Shown piece after piece: positions 8,918 to 17,694 of a stretch of 64,000 nt of DNA (positions within the stretch are counted from its first letter, which is position 1; each line of letters starts with the position of its first letter). Below the pieces are notes generated by a model, which searched no databases, had not been told where the DNA came from, and saw nothing but the letters and a program-made list of their open reading frames with translations. Made by a program: the position numbers and the translations under genes. Origin of the DNA: Comamonas composti DSM 21721 (GTDB lineage: Bacteria > Pseudomonadota > Gammaproteobacteria > Burkholderiales > Burkholderiaceae_C); NCBI RefSeq assembly GCF_000429845.1, contig NZ_AUCQ01000012.1, positions 1 to 64,000 of the forward strand, written 5' to 3'.

Positions 8918-10099
8918 TCAGTAAATCTCGAACAGGCCTGCAGCCCCCATGCCACCGGCGATGCACATGGTGACCACGCCCCACTTGGCCTTGCGGCGGC
9001 GGCCTTCGAGCAGGATGTGGCCGGCCAGGCGCGCACCCGTCATGCCGAACGGATGGCCGATGGAGATCGCGCCGCCGTTGACGTTCAGGCGCTCGTTGGG
9101 AATGCCCAGCTTGCGCTGGCAGTACAGGGCCTGGGAGGCAAAGGCTTCGTTGAGCTCCCACAGGTCGATGTCCTCGACCTTGAGGCCGTGGCGCGCGAGC
9201 AGCTTCGGCACAGCGAACACCGGGCCTATGCCCATTTCATCGGGCTCGCAGCCGGCCACGGCAAAGCCGCGGAAGGCACCCAGCGGCGACAGGCCCAGGC
9301 GCTCGGCCTGTTTGGCCTCCATGAGCACGCAGGCGCTGGAGCCGTCCGACAGCTGGGAGGCATTGCCTGCGGTGACGAACTGGTCCGGCCCCTTCACGGG
9401 CTCGAGCTTGGCCAGGCCTTCGAGCGTGGTGCTCGCGCGGTTGCAGTTGTCCTTGGTGGCGACCACGTCGCGGTAGGTGAGTTCGCCGGTTTCCTTGTTC
9501 TTTTCCGCCATGCGCGTGGCGCAGGCGATGATCTCGTCCTTGAACACATCGGCGGCCTGGGCTGCTGCCGTGCGCTGCTGGCTTTGCAGCGAGAACGCGT
9601 CCTGGTCCTCGCGGCTGATGCCGTAGCGCCGGGCGACCACGTCGGCCGTATCGATCATGGCCATGTAGAGCTCGGGCTTGTGCTCGACCAGCCAGGGGTC
9701 CATGTCGGTGGGCAGGTTGTTGCCTGCGCGAATGCCGGAGATGGTCTCCACGCCGCCCGCAATCATGGCGTCCACGCCTTCGGCCACGATGCGGCCTGCG
9801 GCAATCGCAATCGACTGCAGGCCCGAGGCGCAGTAGCGCGTGATCGTCGTGCCCGCGATCGACAGCGGCAGCTCGGCGCGCAGCACGGCCTGGCGGCCCA
9901 GGTTGCGGCCCTGGAAGCCGTCGGGGTTGCCGCAGCCCATGATCAGGTCCTCGATGCTCTCGGGGTCCACGCCCGAGCGCTCGACCGCCGCCTTGACCGA
10001 ATAGGCCGCCAGCTGGGCTGCGGGCGTGATGTTGAACTCGCCACGGTGCGACTTGGTCAGCGGTGTGCGGGCTGTGGAAACGATGACGGCTTCACGCAT
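8918..10099 (-). CDS. Acetyl-CoA acyltransferase (thiolase II family, PimB-like)
   Basis: 393 residues. Cys90 in TRYCASGLQS is the acyl-accepting cysteine. His349 in ISIGHPFGMTGAR and Cys379 in TMCIAGGMGAAGLFE complete the degradative-thiolase triad. It cleaves 3-oxoacyl-CoA with CoA into acetyl-CoA and a chain two carbons shorter, ending the beta-oxidation spiral served by the other operon enzymes. GAGGAG lies 6-7 nt before the ATG. A 186-bp gap containing a long hairpin repeat separates it from the FadJ-like gene, so its expression could be partly uncoupled from that gene. Confidence 0.95.
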   Translation of the reverse strand: MREAVIVSTARTPLTKSHRGEFNITPAAQLAAYSVKAAVERSGVDPESIEDLIMGCGNPDGFQGRNLGRQAVLRAELPLSIAGTTITRYCASGLQSIAIAAGRIVAEGVDAMIAGGVETISGIRAGNNLPTDMDPWLVEHKPELYMAMIDTADVVARRYGISREDQDAFSLQSQQRTAAAQAADVFKDEIIACATRMAEKNKETGELTYRDVVATKDNCNRASTTLEGLAKLEPVKGPDQFVTAGNASQLSDGSSACVLMEAKQAERLGLSPLGAFRGFAVAGCEPDEMGIGPVFAVPKLLARHGLKVEDIDLWELNEAFASQALYCQRKLGIPNERLNVNGGAISIGHPFGMTGARLAGHILLEGRRRKAKWGVVTMCIAGGMGAAGLFEIY

Positions 10100-10144
10100 G
10101 AGAATCTCCTCGGTTGTCTCTTTATCAAAAGTTATCTATGTTTT

Positions 10145-10228
10145 CAGGAGCTGCTAGCGCTTGATACAACTGGATTTCAGATATTTTTCATATTGAAAAC
10201 CAGCAGTAGCAAGCGCTAGCAGCTCTTG
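10145..10228. repeat. Long intergenic hairpin repeat, copy 1
   Basis: Arms 10145-10163 (CAGGAGCTGCTAGCGCTTG) and 10210-10228 (CAAGCGCTAGCAGCTCTTG) are complementary with one mismatch across a 46-base AT-rich centre that also contains TTTCA/TGAAA pairing. The right arm is identical to 38639-38657. This copy is inside the beta-oxidation operon, between the FadJ-like gene and thiolase, unlike the other copies, which lie between convergent genes. Confidence 0.85.
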
Positions 10229-10285
10229 TTTCGGAAGCATGCGCCAGCCGGCCGCAGGCTCCCGAAGAACACGCCCGCAGGCGCA

Positions 10286-12400
10286 TCAGAGGCTGTTCAG
10301 GCTCTCGAAGCTCTTGCCTTCGGCGACCAGCTTTTCCAGCAGCGGCGCGGGCTTCCAGAACAGCGCGTCTTCCTTGGCGAATTCGCGGATGTCGGCCAGC
10401 ACCTTCTCCAGGCCCTGCATGTCGGCCCACTTCATGGGGCCGCCGCGATGGCGCGGAAAGCCATAGCCGGAGATGAAGGTCACGTCCACATCCAGCGGGC
10501 GCAGGGCAATGCCTTCTTCCACGACCTTGGCGCCTTCGTTGACCATGGCCGCCATGTAGCGGCGCATGATTTCATCGGCCGTGAACTTGCGCGGCGTGAT
10601 GCCCTTCTTGGCGCGCTCGGCGTCCACGATGGCCAGCACCTCGGGATCGGCCTGGCCCACGCGCACGCCCTGGGGGTAGAGGTAGAAGCCGCGGCCGGTC
10701 TTCTGGCCGAACCAGCCCTGCTCGCAGACGCGGTCGGCGATCTCCACATAGCGCGCCTTGGGGTCGCGCGTGGCGGCGCGGCGCTTGCGCGTGGCCCAGC
10801 CGATGTCGCCGCCGGCCAGGTCGGTGACCTGAAACGGGCCCATGGGGTAGCCGAAGCCGCGCACGGCCTCGTCGATCTCGTAGGGGCTGGCGCCGTCTTC
10901 CATGATGTAGTCGGCGGCCTGCTTGTAGATGGCCAGGATGCGGTTGCCGATGAAGCCGTCGCAGACGCCTGCGCGCACGGGCACCTTCTTGAGCTTCTTG
11001 GCCAGCTCGAAGGCCGTGGCCACGACATCGGGCGCCACCTTGGCGGGGACCACGATCTCCAGCAGCTTCATGATGTTCGCCGGGCTGAAGAAGTGCAGGC
11101 CGATCACATCCTCGGGGCGGCTGGTGGCCGCCGCAATGGCGTCGATGTCCAGGTAGGAGGTGTTGGTGGCCAGCACCGCGCCCTTCCTGCAGACGCGGTC
11201 CAGCTCCTTGAACACGGCCTTCTTGACTTCGAGGTCCTCGAACACGGCCTCGATCACGAGGTCCACGTCGCCGATGTCGTCGTAGCTGGTCGAGGGCGTG
11301 TAGCGCGCCATGACCGCCGCCTTGGCCTCGGCAGTCATGCGGCCCCTGGCGATCAGGCCGTCATAGACCTTTTCCACATTCGCCTGGCCGCGTGCGATGG
11401 ACTCGGCATCGCGCTCGATCATGACCACGGGCAGACCCGCATCCAGGGCCGAGACCGTGATGCCCGCACCCATGGTGCCGCCGCCGATGATGGCGATCTT
11501 GGCAAAGGCGCGCGGCGCGGCGGCCTTGGCCTCGGGGATCTTGACCACTTCGCGCTCGGCAAAGAACGCATGGACCAGGCCTGCGCGCTGCGGGCTGTCC
11601 AGGCATTCTGTGAACAGCGCACGCTCGCGGGCCAGGCCTTCGTCGAAGGGCAGCTCCACGGCAGCGCGCACGCATTCCACGATTTTTGCGGGCGAGAACA
11701 GGCCACGCGATTTCTTGGCCGTATCGGCCGCCAGCGCATCGAGCTCGGCCAGGGCCGCAGCCTTGTCGGCGATCTCGATGTCGCGCGTGCGGCGCGGCTG
11801 TGCGCCCTGGGCCAGCAGCTCGCGCGCATAGGCCAGGCCTGCGGCCAGCACGTCCTGGCCTTCGGCCAGCTTGTCCACCAGGCCTGCAGCCTGGGCGGCC
11901 TTGGCCGACAGGTGCTTGCCGCCGAGCATGAGCTCGGTCGCCGCCTTGACGCCCATGAGGCGTGGCGCACGCTGGGTGCCGCCGGCGCCGGGCAGCAGGC
12001 CCAGCGTGACTTCGGGCAGACCCAGCTTGGCCGCAGGCAGGGCCAGGCGGTAATGGGCCGACATGGCGACCTCCAGGCCACCGCCCAGGGCCGGGCCATG
12101 GATGGCGGCGACCACGGGCTTGTCCAGCGCTTCGATGCGGTTGCAGACCTCGGGCAGGGAAGGCGGCATCGCGGGCTTGCCGAACTCGCGGATGTCGGCA
12201 CCCGCGATGAAGGCTTTGCCTTCGCCCACCAACAGCACGCAGCGCACGGCTGCATCGCCCGCAGCCTGTTCCACCGCAGCCAGCAGACCTGCGCGCACGG
12301 CCTGGCCCAGGGCATTCACGGGGGGATTGTTGATGCTGACCACCAGCACCTCGCCATCTAGACGGGTATGGACTACGGAAGCTTGGACTTCTTGACTCAT
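10286..12400 (-). CDS. Multifunctional enoyl-CoA hydratase / 3-hydroxyacyl-CoA dehydrogenase (FadJ/PimF-like)
   Basis: 704 residues starting MSQEVQASVVHTRLDGEVLV. The N-terminal crotonase domain (about 10-190) keeps both catalytic glutamates (GGGLEVAM and LPEVTLGLLPGAGG). The second half begins with the Rossmann motif IAIIGGGTMGAGITVSALDA, and HFFSPANIMKLLEIV carries the catalytic His of 3-hydroxyacyl-CoA dehydrogenases. The two C-terminal domains follow (GFIGNRI, DLAGGDIGWATRK). It hydrates enoyl-CoA and oxidises the hydroxyacyl product with NAD. It is the promoter-proximal gene of the operon and divergent from the LysR gene. GGAG lies upstream of the ATG. An in-frame extension to 12538 lacks homology. 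Confidence 0.95.
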   Translation of the reverse strand: MSQEVQASVVHTRLDGEVLVVSINNPPVNALGQAVRAGLLAAVEQAAGDAAVRCVLLVGEGKAFIAGADIREFGKPAMPPSLPEVCNRIEALDKPVVAAIHGPALGGGLEVAMSAHYRLALPAAKLGLPEVTLGLLPGAGGTQRAPRLMGVKAATELMLGGKHLSAKAAQAAGLVDKLAEGQDVLAAGLAYARELLAQGAQPRRTRDIEIADKAAALAELDALAADTAKKSRGLFSPAKIVECVRAAVELPFDEGLARERALFTECLDSPQRAGLVHAFFAEREVVKIPEAKAAAPRAFAKIAIIGGGTMGAGITVSALDAGLPVVMIERDAESIARGQANVEKVYDGLIARGRMTAEAKAAVMARYTPSTSYDDIGDVDLVIEAVFEDLEVKKAVFKELDRVCRKGAVLATNTSYLDIDAIAAATSRPEDVIGLHFFSPANIMKLLEIVVPAKVAPDVVATAFELAKKLKKVPVRAGVCDGFIGNRILAIYKQAADYIMEDGASPYEIDEAVRGFGYPMGPFQVTDLAGGDIGWATRKRRAATRDPKARYVEIADRVCEQGWFGQKTGRGFYLYPQGVRVGQADPEVLAIVDAERAKKGITPRKFTADEIMRRYMAAMVNEGAKVVEEGIALRPLDVDVTFISGYGFPRHRGGPMKWADMQGLEKVLADIREFAKEDALFWKPAPLLEKLVAEGKSFESLNSL

Positions 12401-12544
12401 GCAGTTGTCTCCAAAGAAAAGTAGGGCCGCCCCTGAAGCGCCCGCATGCTCTGCGCTCTCGGGCCGGCCACGCGGACGGTGCCATGGCTGCGGGCGGACC
12501 ATGGCCGGCATCATGGTTTGTTCGATATCCATTCTCACGACGAT

Positions 12545-12598
12545 AATGAATCTTTACAATCACATGATTCATTGACAGAGCGTCAAGTAATACTTGAC
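12545..12598. promoter_or_regulatory. Divergent control region with two inverted repeats (LysR operator candidates)
   Basis: Between the divergent FadJ-like and LysR genes. AATGAATC (12545-12552) and GATTCATT (12566-12573) form a perfect 8-bp inverted repeat with a 13-bp centre. GTCAAGTAATACTTGAC (12582-12598) is a perfect 7+3+7 palindrome ending 18 bp before the LysR start. Two sites of this kind are what autoregulating LysR proteins use. Binding is inferred. Confidence 0.65.
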
Positions 12599-12616
12599 AC
12601 CATTTCCAAGCCCGTC

Positions 12617-13519
12617 ATGGACCTGAACACCCTCACCCTGCTGGTTGAAATCATCGACAGCGGCAATCTGAGCCAGGCTGCGCGCAAGCTCAAGATGACG
12701 CGCGCCAATGTGAGCTACCACCTGACCCAGCTTGAAAAGGCCGTGGGCGTGCAACTGGTCAAGCGCTCCACGCGGCGTGTGGAGCCGACGGAGCTGGGCC
12801 TCAAGCTCTACGAGCACGGGCGCAGCATCCAGAACGAAATGCTGGCCGCGCGCGAAACCATTGCCTCGCTGGGCCAGGGCCTGCAGGGGCGCGTGGGCAT
12901 CAGCGTGCCCAGCGGCTATGGGCAGATCGTGATGAGCGGCTGGCTGATCGAGTTCAAGCGCCTGTATCCGGGCATCGTGCTCGACGTGCTGTTCGAGAAC
13001 CGCGCGGATAACCTGCGCGACGAGGTCGACATTGCGATCCGCGTGGTCCAGGAGCCGCCGCTGTCGGTGATCGCGCGCAGCCTGGGCAATGTGCGCTACG
13101 TGGCCTGCGCCTCCAGGGCCTATGTGGAGCAGCACGGGCTGCCGGCCACGCTCTACGAGCTGCGCAACAGCCCCGTGATCACGGCCGGCGTCATGGGCCG
13201 CCAGCTGCGCCTGTCGGCCTACCAGGGCCAGGAGCGCCAGGAGGTGCTGCTCGAGCCCACCCTGATCTCCGAGCACTTTCCCTTTCTGCGCCAGGGCATT
13301 CTGGCCGGCCTGGGCGTAGGCCTGGTGCCCGACTATGTGGTGCAGAACGAGGTGCTCAGCGGCGAGGTGCTGACCACGCTGGAGGAATACCGGCTGAGCA
13401 TCTTCGGCACCCACATGTATCTGCTGTACCTGCCCAACCGCCACCAGACCCGGGCCGTGCGCACCTGCATAGACTTTCTGCTCGCCAAGGCCGGCGCCAG
13501 CGATCAGGCAGCAACCTGA
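12617..13519 (+). CDS. LysR-family transcriptional regulator
   Basis: 300 residues. The N-terminal winged helix-turn-helix reads MDLNTLTLLVEIIDSGNLSQ AARKLKMTRANVSYHLTQLE (split here for length), the usual LysR DNA-binding domain, followed by a ligand-binding domain (GRVGISVPSGYGQIVMSGWL, DEVDIAIRV). The ATG at 12617 fits the family start. Longer in-frame extensions upstream have no homology and would run through the palindromes. Divergent orientation to the pim-like operon makes it the likely regulator of that operon, probably responding to a pathway acid or CoA ester. It ends 15 bp from the convergent diguanylate cyclase gene. Confidence 0.92.
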   Translation: MDLNTLTLLVEIIDSGNLSQAARKLKMTRANVSYHLTQLEKAVGVQLVKRSTRRVEPTELGLKLYEHGRSIQNEMLAARETIASLGQGLQGRVGISVPSGYGQIVMSGWLIEFKRLYPGIVLDVLFENRADNLRDEVDIAIRVVQEPPLSVIARSLGNVRYVACASRAYVEQHGLPATLYELRNSPVITAGVMGRQLRLSAYQGQERQEVLLEPTLISEHFPFLRQGILAGLGVGLVPDYVVQNEVLSGEVLTTLEEYRLSIFGTHMYLLYLPNRHQTRAVRTCIDFLLAKAGASDQAAT

Positions 13520-13534
13520 TCGCTTGATTCCGGA

Positions 13535-15628
13535 TCAGGCCCCGCTCGTGGCCAGGCCGCTCGCATCCGCCGTGTAGGCACAGACCCGGGCCCGGCCCTG
13601 TTGCTTGGCCTGGTACAAGGCCTCGTCAGCGCGCTGGAACAAATCCTGTGCGCCCAGCACCCCCTCTTCGCCCGCCGTCTGGCCCGGTTTGTAGCAAGGG
13701 CTCAGGCAAGCCATGCCTATGCTCACGCTCACCAGGCTTTGGGCGCCCGGCGCCTCATGCCGCAACTCGAGCGCACGCACGGCCTCGCCAAGCCGCTGGG
13801 CCGTATCCATCGCCTGCTGCTCGTCGGCATCGGGCAGCAGCACGGCAAACTCCTCGCCGCCATAACGCGCCACAAGCTCGCCCGCACGGCGCAGCGATCC
13901 GCGCAATGCCTGGGCCACCTGCTGCAGGCAGCGGTCTCCCGCAAGGTGACCGTAGAAGTCGTTGTAGGCCTTGAAGTGGTCTACATCGACCATGAGCAGG
14001 GCCAGCGTCGTGCCATGGCGCATGGCGCGGTTCCACTCACTGGCCACGGCCTCGTCCAGCGCCAGGCGGTTGGAGACACGCGTCAGCGGATCCAGCCTCA
14101 CCTGGGCTTCCAGTGCGGAGCGGTAGCTCTCCAGCTGCTCCTCGGCCTGCTTGCGGTCGCTGATGTCCTGCACCGTGCCCGTCATGCGAGCCGTGCGCCC
14201 GCTGATGGGCTTGTCCTCATACTCGCCCCAGACCTGTATCCAGCGCAGCTCGCCATCGCTTTGGCGGTTGATGCGGTACTGGGCATGCAGGGGCGTGCGC
14301 CGGCTCATGGCCTTGCCGTGGATCGCCAGGGTCTGCTCGCGGTCCAGCGGGGAGAGCATGGATATCCACTCGCGCAGCGCCATGACGTCATTCTTGGGCA
14401 GGCCGAAGATGATGCAGGCCATGCCCGACATGTGGAACCGCTGGCTGCCTTCTTCATAGGCGAAATAGCCTATGGATGCGGCCTTCTGGGCGTTCTCCAG
14501 CCAGCGCATGTTGCGCTCCAGTGCGCGCTTGAGCGTGCGTTCACGCCGCCAGGCATTCCACTGCCAGATTGCGGCCATGGACACCACCAGCAGCAGTGCA
14601 AGCCCGATGAGCAGGCCGGCCGCCAGGCCTTCACGCCGCTGCTTCTGGATGAAGGCCTCGGCCACGTCGATCTTGGTGACCAGCATCCAGGGCGATCCGG
14701 GCACGGCACTGCTGACCGCCAACACCTCGGCGCCCCGGTAGTCATGCCCATAGGTCACGCCGCGCACGCCCTGAAAGGCCATGGTCGCGGGATTGTCCTT
14801 GTGCCCCATGCTCTCGAACAGCGTCTGGTCGCCATGACGCAGCGGGTTGATGGGCACGATGACGCCATCCTCATTGCGCTGCAACAGCAGCGACTCCCCC
14901 GTCTGGCTGTTGTTGGGCCAGCCCTCGAGTTGCGGATACAGAGAGCTTCTCATGTCGGCCACCAGCCAGACCACGCCTATGGCGCGCTCGCCCTCGTACA
15001 GCGGCGCAAACACACCGATGAAAGGAAAGGAGAAGCGCTGCTCCTCATGGGGCTCGGCGAGCACGGGCTGGGCACTGTCCAGCGCCTGCCTCAAGGCTTT
15101 TTGTGCCTGCGCGGACAGGGCGCCATCCTGGCTGCTGTCCGAGCTGATCAACAGGCGTCCCTCAGGTGACAGCAACAGGGCCACCGTATAGTGGCTGCGC
15201 TCGACCAGAATCCGCAGGCGCTCGTTGACCACGGCCTCGAGCTCGGGTGCCGAGGTGCGCTGCCAGCGCACGACAGCCTTCGCAAACAGGCTGTCATCGG
15301 TCAGGGCCATGGCATCGGCAAGACGGCGGCTTCGCCACTCGACCACGCGCTTGACCTGGAGCTCCCCCAGTGACTTGAGGCCGAGCTCCACCTGGTGCCG
15401 AAAGCGCTGCTCCCTCTCCTCGTAAAGCGCCAGGCTCAGCCATACGATGCTGATCAGCAGCATGGCCAAGGGAAACAGCAAGGCTGGCAACAGGCCGCAG
15501 CTGTTCCTGATCCCTGTGGATTTGCGTTGTAGCGCTTTGAAAAGCCTCATCAGCCAGCCTGAACGAAGAGCAAACAAGAAACTGCTTAAAAAGTCGTCAT
15601 CATGCACGCTTGTGAAGACAGCGCACAC
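13535..15628 (-). CDS. Membrane-bound diguanylate cyclase with periplasmic sensor and PAS domain
   Basis: 697 residues from a GTG at 15626-15628 (AGGGGG eight bases upstream). An ATG at 15548-15550 (MRLFKALQRK) is an alternative start with a weaker ribosome site. A first membrane helix (LLPALLFPLAMLLISIVWL) and a second (LAAGLLIGLALLLVVSMAAI, about 350-370) enclose a Cache-like periplasmic region. A PAS/PAC segment follows (GYFAYEEGSQRFHMSG to TGTVQDISDRKQAEEQL). The GGDEF domain has GGEEF at about 590-594, so cyclic-di-GMP synthesis is expected. The inhibitory I-site position reads RAGE rather than RxxD, so product inhibition may be weak. No partner gene is adjacent. Confidence 0.93.
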   Translation of the reverse strand: MCAVFTSVHDDDFLSSFLFALRSGWLMRLFKALQRKSTGIRNSCGLLPALLFPLAMLLISIVWLSLALYEEREQRFRHQVELGLKSLGELQVKRVVEWRSRRLADAMALTDDSLFAKAVVRWQRTSAPELEAVVNERLRILVERSHYTVALLLSPEGRLLISSDSSQDGALSAQAQKALRQALDSAQPVLAEPHEEQRFSFPFIGVFAPLYEGERAIGVVWLVADMRSSLYPQLEGWPNNSQTGESLLLQRNEDGVIVPINPLRHGDQTLFESMGHKDNPATMAFQGVRGVTYGHDYRGAEVLAVSSAVPGSPWMLVTKIDVAEAFIQKQRREGLAAGLLIGLALLLVVSMAAIWQWNAWRRERTLKRALERNMRWLENAQKAASIGYFAYEEGSQRFHMSGMACIIFGLPKNDVMALREWISMLSPLDREQTLAIHGKAMSRRTPLHAQYRINRQSDGELRWIQVWGEYEDKPISGRTARMTGTVQDISDRKQAEEQLESYRSALEAQVRLDPLTRVSNRLALDEAVASEWNRAMRHGTTLALLMVDVDHFKAYNDFYGHLAGDRCLQQVAQALRGSLRRAGELVARYGGEEFAVLLPDADEQQAMDTAQRLGEAVRALELRHEAPGAQSLVSVSIGMACLSPCYKPGQTAGEEGVLGAQDLFQRADEALYQAKQQGRARVCAYTADASGLATSGA

Positions 15629-15748
15629 AGGGTAGGCCCCCTGGTCATCCCCCTCTCGGATTATGAATATGTCACACTAGTTTGCACTTTACCCTGTGCA
15701 AGAGCGTGCACCACACGCCATGCAACCGCTTGGAGCCATGCCATCCGA

Positions 15749-17236
15749 ATGATCTCAAGCTCGCGGCGAAATTGCCTGAAACAGACCATGGCGCTTTTGC
15801 TCGGTCCCGGCGCTGCCCTTGCCTCCCCAGCCAGGCCCTCGTCGGTCACGCTCAATCTTGCGCTGGAGCCAGACAGCCTGGACCCGTCCTCGACGGCCGC
15901 CGCCTCGGCCGCCCAGGTCAGCCACTACAACCTGTTCGAAGGCCTGACCAGGATCGAGGAGAACGGCAGCATCACGCCCTTGCTCGCCGAGCGCTGGAGC
16001 CAGAGCCCGAACGGGCGCGATTATGTCTTCCATCTGCGCCCAGGCGTGCGCTTTCACGATGGCTCGGCCTTCAATGCAGCAGCCGTGCGCTTTTCGTTCG
16101 AGCGAGCGCGCGCGCCGGGCTCGGTCAACAAGGCGCGCAAGCCCCTGTTCGAGAACATTGCCCAGCTGAGCACGCCGGACGAGCACACGGTCGCGCTGAG
16201 CCTGCACCGCTCCGACAGCTTTTTCCTGTTTCGCCTCGGTGAGGCTCCAGCCGTCATCCTGCACCCGGACAGCGCGGCCACGGCCGCCAGCAGGCCCGTG
16301 GGCACAGGCCCGTTTCGGCTGGCCCGCTGGGATTCCGGACTCAATATTGCGCTGGAAAAGGTTCCAGGCCATTGGCGCGCACCCGCCATGGACAGGGCCA
16401 ACTTCCGCTTCATCAGCCATGCGGCCCAGCAGATGCAGGCGCTGGAGAGCGGCGAGATCGACCTGTTCTTCAACTTCGCGACCCTGAGCTTGAGCCGCTT
16501 TCAGGGCGATGCGCGCTACCAGGTGCTGGTGGGCGCATCGGGCGGCAAGGGCATGCTGGCCCTCAACAACCGGCGCAGCCCCTTGAACGATGTGCGCGTG
16601 CGCCGCGCCATCGCCCACGCCATAGACCGCGAGGCCTTCATCGCCAAGGTGCTCGAAGGCCGCGGCACGGCCATAGGCAGCCACTTCGCGCCTTCGGAGC
16701 CCGGCTACGTGCATCTGGCCCATATGTATCCCTACGATCCGGTGCGCGCGCGCGCCCTGCTGCAGCAGGCGGGTGTCACCACGCCTCTGCGGCTGGACCT
16801 GAGCCTGCCCCCCACGCCCTATGCGCGGGCTGGTGGCCCGGTGGTGGCCAAGGACCTGGCCGAGGTCGGCATTCTCGTGCGCCAGGCGCCCATGAGCTGG
16901 AAGCAGTGGATGGAGTCCTGCTTTCGCGGCCATTTCGACATGACGCTGATCAACCACGTCGAACCTCACGACATCGACATCTACGCCGACCCCGACTACT
17001 ACTTCGGCTACGACAGCCCGTCGTTCCGCAGCCTGCTCGCACTGCATGCCAGAACCGAGAACCCGCGCCAGCGTCAGCTGCTGTTTGCGAGACTGCAGCG
17101 CCAGCTGGCCGAGGACGCAGTCAACGCCTGGATCTTTGTGCCCCAGATCAGCACCGTGGTGCGCAAGGGCCTGCAAGGCGCCTGGATGAACTACCCCATC
17201 TTCGCCCATGACGTGGCGGCCATGCGTTGGGGGTGA
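15749..17236 (+). CDS. Orphan ABC-type peptide/nickel-family solute-binding protein (SBP_bac_5)
   Basis: About 495 residues. The chosen start gives MISSSRRNCLKQTMALLLGP followed by ALASPARP, a twin-arginine-type signal (SRRNCLK). The body shows family 5 features: LNLALEPDSLDP, HYNLFEGLTRIEENGSITPL, LLAERWSQSPNGRDYVFHLR, RPVGTGPFRLARWDSG, LNNRRSPLNDVRVRRAIAHA IDREAF (split). Homologues bind peptides, nickel or other small ligands in the periplasm. No permease or ATPase gene flanks it, so it must share a transporter encoded elsewhere. An alternative start is the ATG at 15788. The stop is followed at once by the post-stop repeat. Confidence 0.87.
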   Translation: MISSSRRNCLKQTMALLLGPGAALASPARPSSVTLNLALEPDSLDPSSTAAASAAQVSHYNLFEGLTRIEENGSITPLLAERWSQSPNGRDYVFHLRPGVRFHDGSAFNAAAVRFSFERARAPGSVNKARKPLFENIAQLSTPDEHTVALSLHRSDSFFLFRLGEAPAVILHPDSAATAASRPVGTGPFRLARWDSGLNIALEKVPGHWRAPAMDRANFRFISHAAQQMQALESGEIDLFFNFATLSLSRFQGDARYQVLVGASGGKGMLALNNRRSPLNDVRVRRAIAHAIDREAFIAKVLEGRGTAIGSHFAPSEPGYVHLAHMYPYDPVRARALLQQAGVTTPLRLDLSLPPTPYARAGGPVVAKDLAEVGILVRQAPMSWKQWMESCFRGHFDMTLINHVEPHDIDIYADPDYYFGYDSPSFRSLLALHARTENPRQRQLLFARLQRQLAEDAVNAWIFVPQISTVVRKGLQGAWMNYPIFAHDVAAMRWG

Positions 17237-17240
17237 ATGG

Positions 17241-17311
17241 GATCCCCCCTGAGCGGCTGCGCCGCTTCCCCCCTGGGGGACGACACTCTCGCTGCGGGGC
17301 GGCCCTTGCTC
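17241..17311 (+). repeat. Post-stop C-rich/G-rich repeat, copy 3
   Basis: Starts five bases after the solute-binding protein stop: CCCCCCTGAGCGGCTGCGCC, then GCTTCCCCCCTGGGGGACGA, then CTCGCTGCGGGGCGGCCC and TTGCTC. This is the best-preserved plus-strand copy. GCGGCTGCGCCGC folds, and CCCCCC/GGGGG can pair. Confidence 0.8.
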
Positions 17312-17649
17312 AGTGTCCCTGGGCTGGGCCGCGCGGGCTTCCGAGCCGTGTCCGATCCCGGCCGTGATGGCCTCTCATGGGTATGACCCAACCAGGGCGC
17401 GACTGCATCCAAACTCCGGCCTGAGCCCTTGCCGGTATGGCCCCTTCCCCCATCGGGGGAAGGTGGGGATGGGGGCTGCAGCGTGTACGGCACCCTTTCT
17501 GTTGACATCGCCCCGGCCCCCCCGGCTTTGCTGGCATCGGCTTTGGGATGCCATGGCCCCGATGGCCCAAGCCTTCTGCTTCATTTTCGATAGCTACAAG
17601 CGCCTGCCAGTTAAGCGCCAGAGGCCAAAATCATCAATCTCCCAAAGCC

Positions 17650-17673
17650 AAAGCCCTGGCTGACCAGGGCTTT
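17650..17673 (-). terminator. Hairpin downstream of htpX
   Basis: AAAGCCCTGG CTGA CCAGGGCTTT is a perfect 10-bp stem with a 4-base loop, ending 21 bp from the htpX stop. The T tract is short on both strands, so it is a moderate terminator candidate. Confidence 0.6.
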
Positions 17674-17694
17674 GCTCCGATGTAAAAGACGCGA

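Larger units (their letters stand above)
17237..17694. other. 458-bp intergenic region between convergent genes
   Basis: No convincing gene. It holds a post-stop repeat (17241-17311), a segment at about 17588-17631 (ATAGCTACAAGCGCCTGCC, then GTTAAGCGCCAGAGGCC) that I recall as common between Comamonadaceae genes, and a terminator-like hairpin at 17650-17673 close to the htpX stop. The middle part (17340-17580) shows no structure that I can name. Confidence 0.6.

Noticed and set aside
13601-15169. Long plus-strand frame opposite the diguanylate cyclase
   Set aside because: Its composition is His/Ala/Leu-rich, typical of antisense frames in high-GC DNA, with no domain resemblance. The opposite strand encodes a complete GGDEF protein.
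17588-17631. A fifth copy of the long hairpin repeat
   Set aside because: It shares only short blocks (TAGCTACAAGCGC) and lacks the long complementary arms. It is noted as a different intergenic repeat in the region description.
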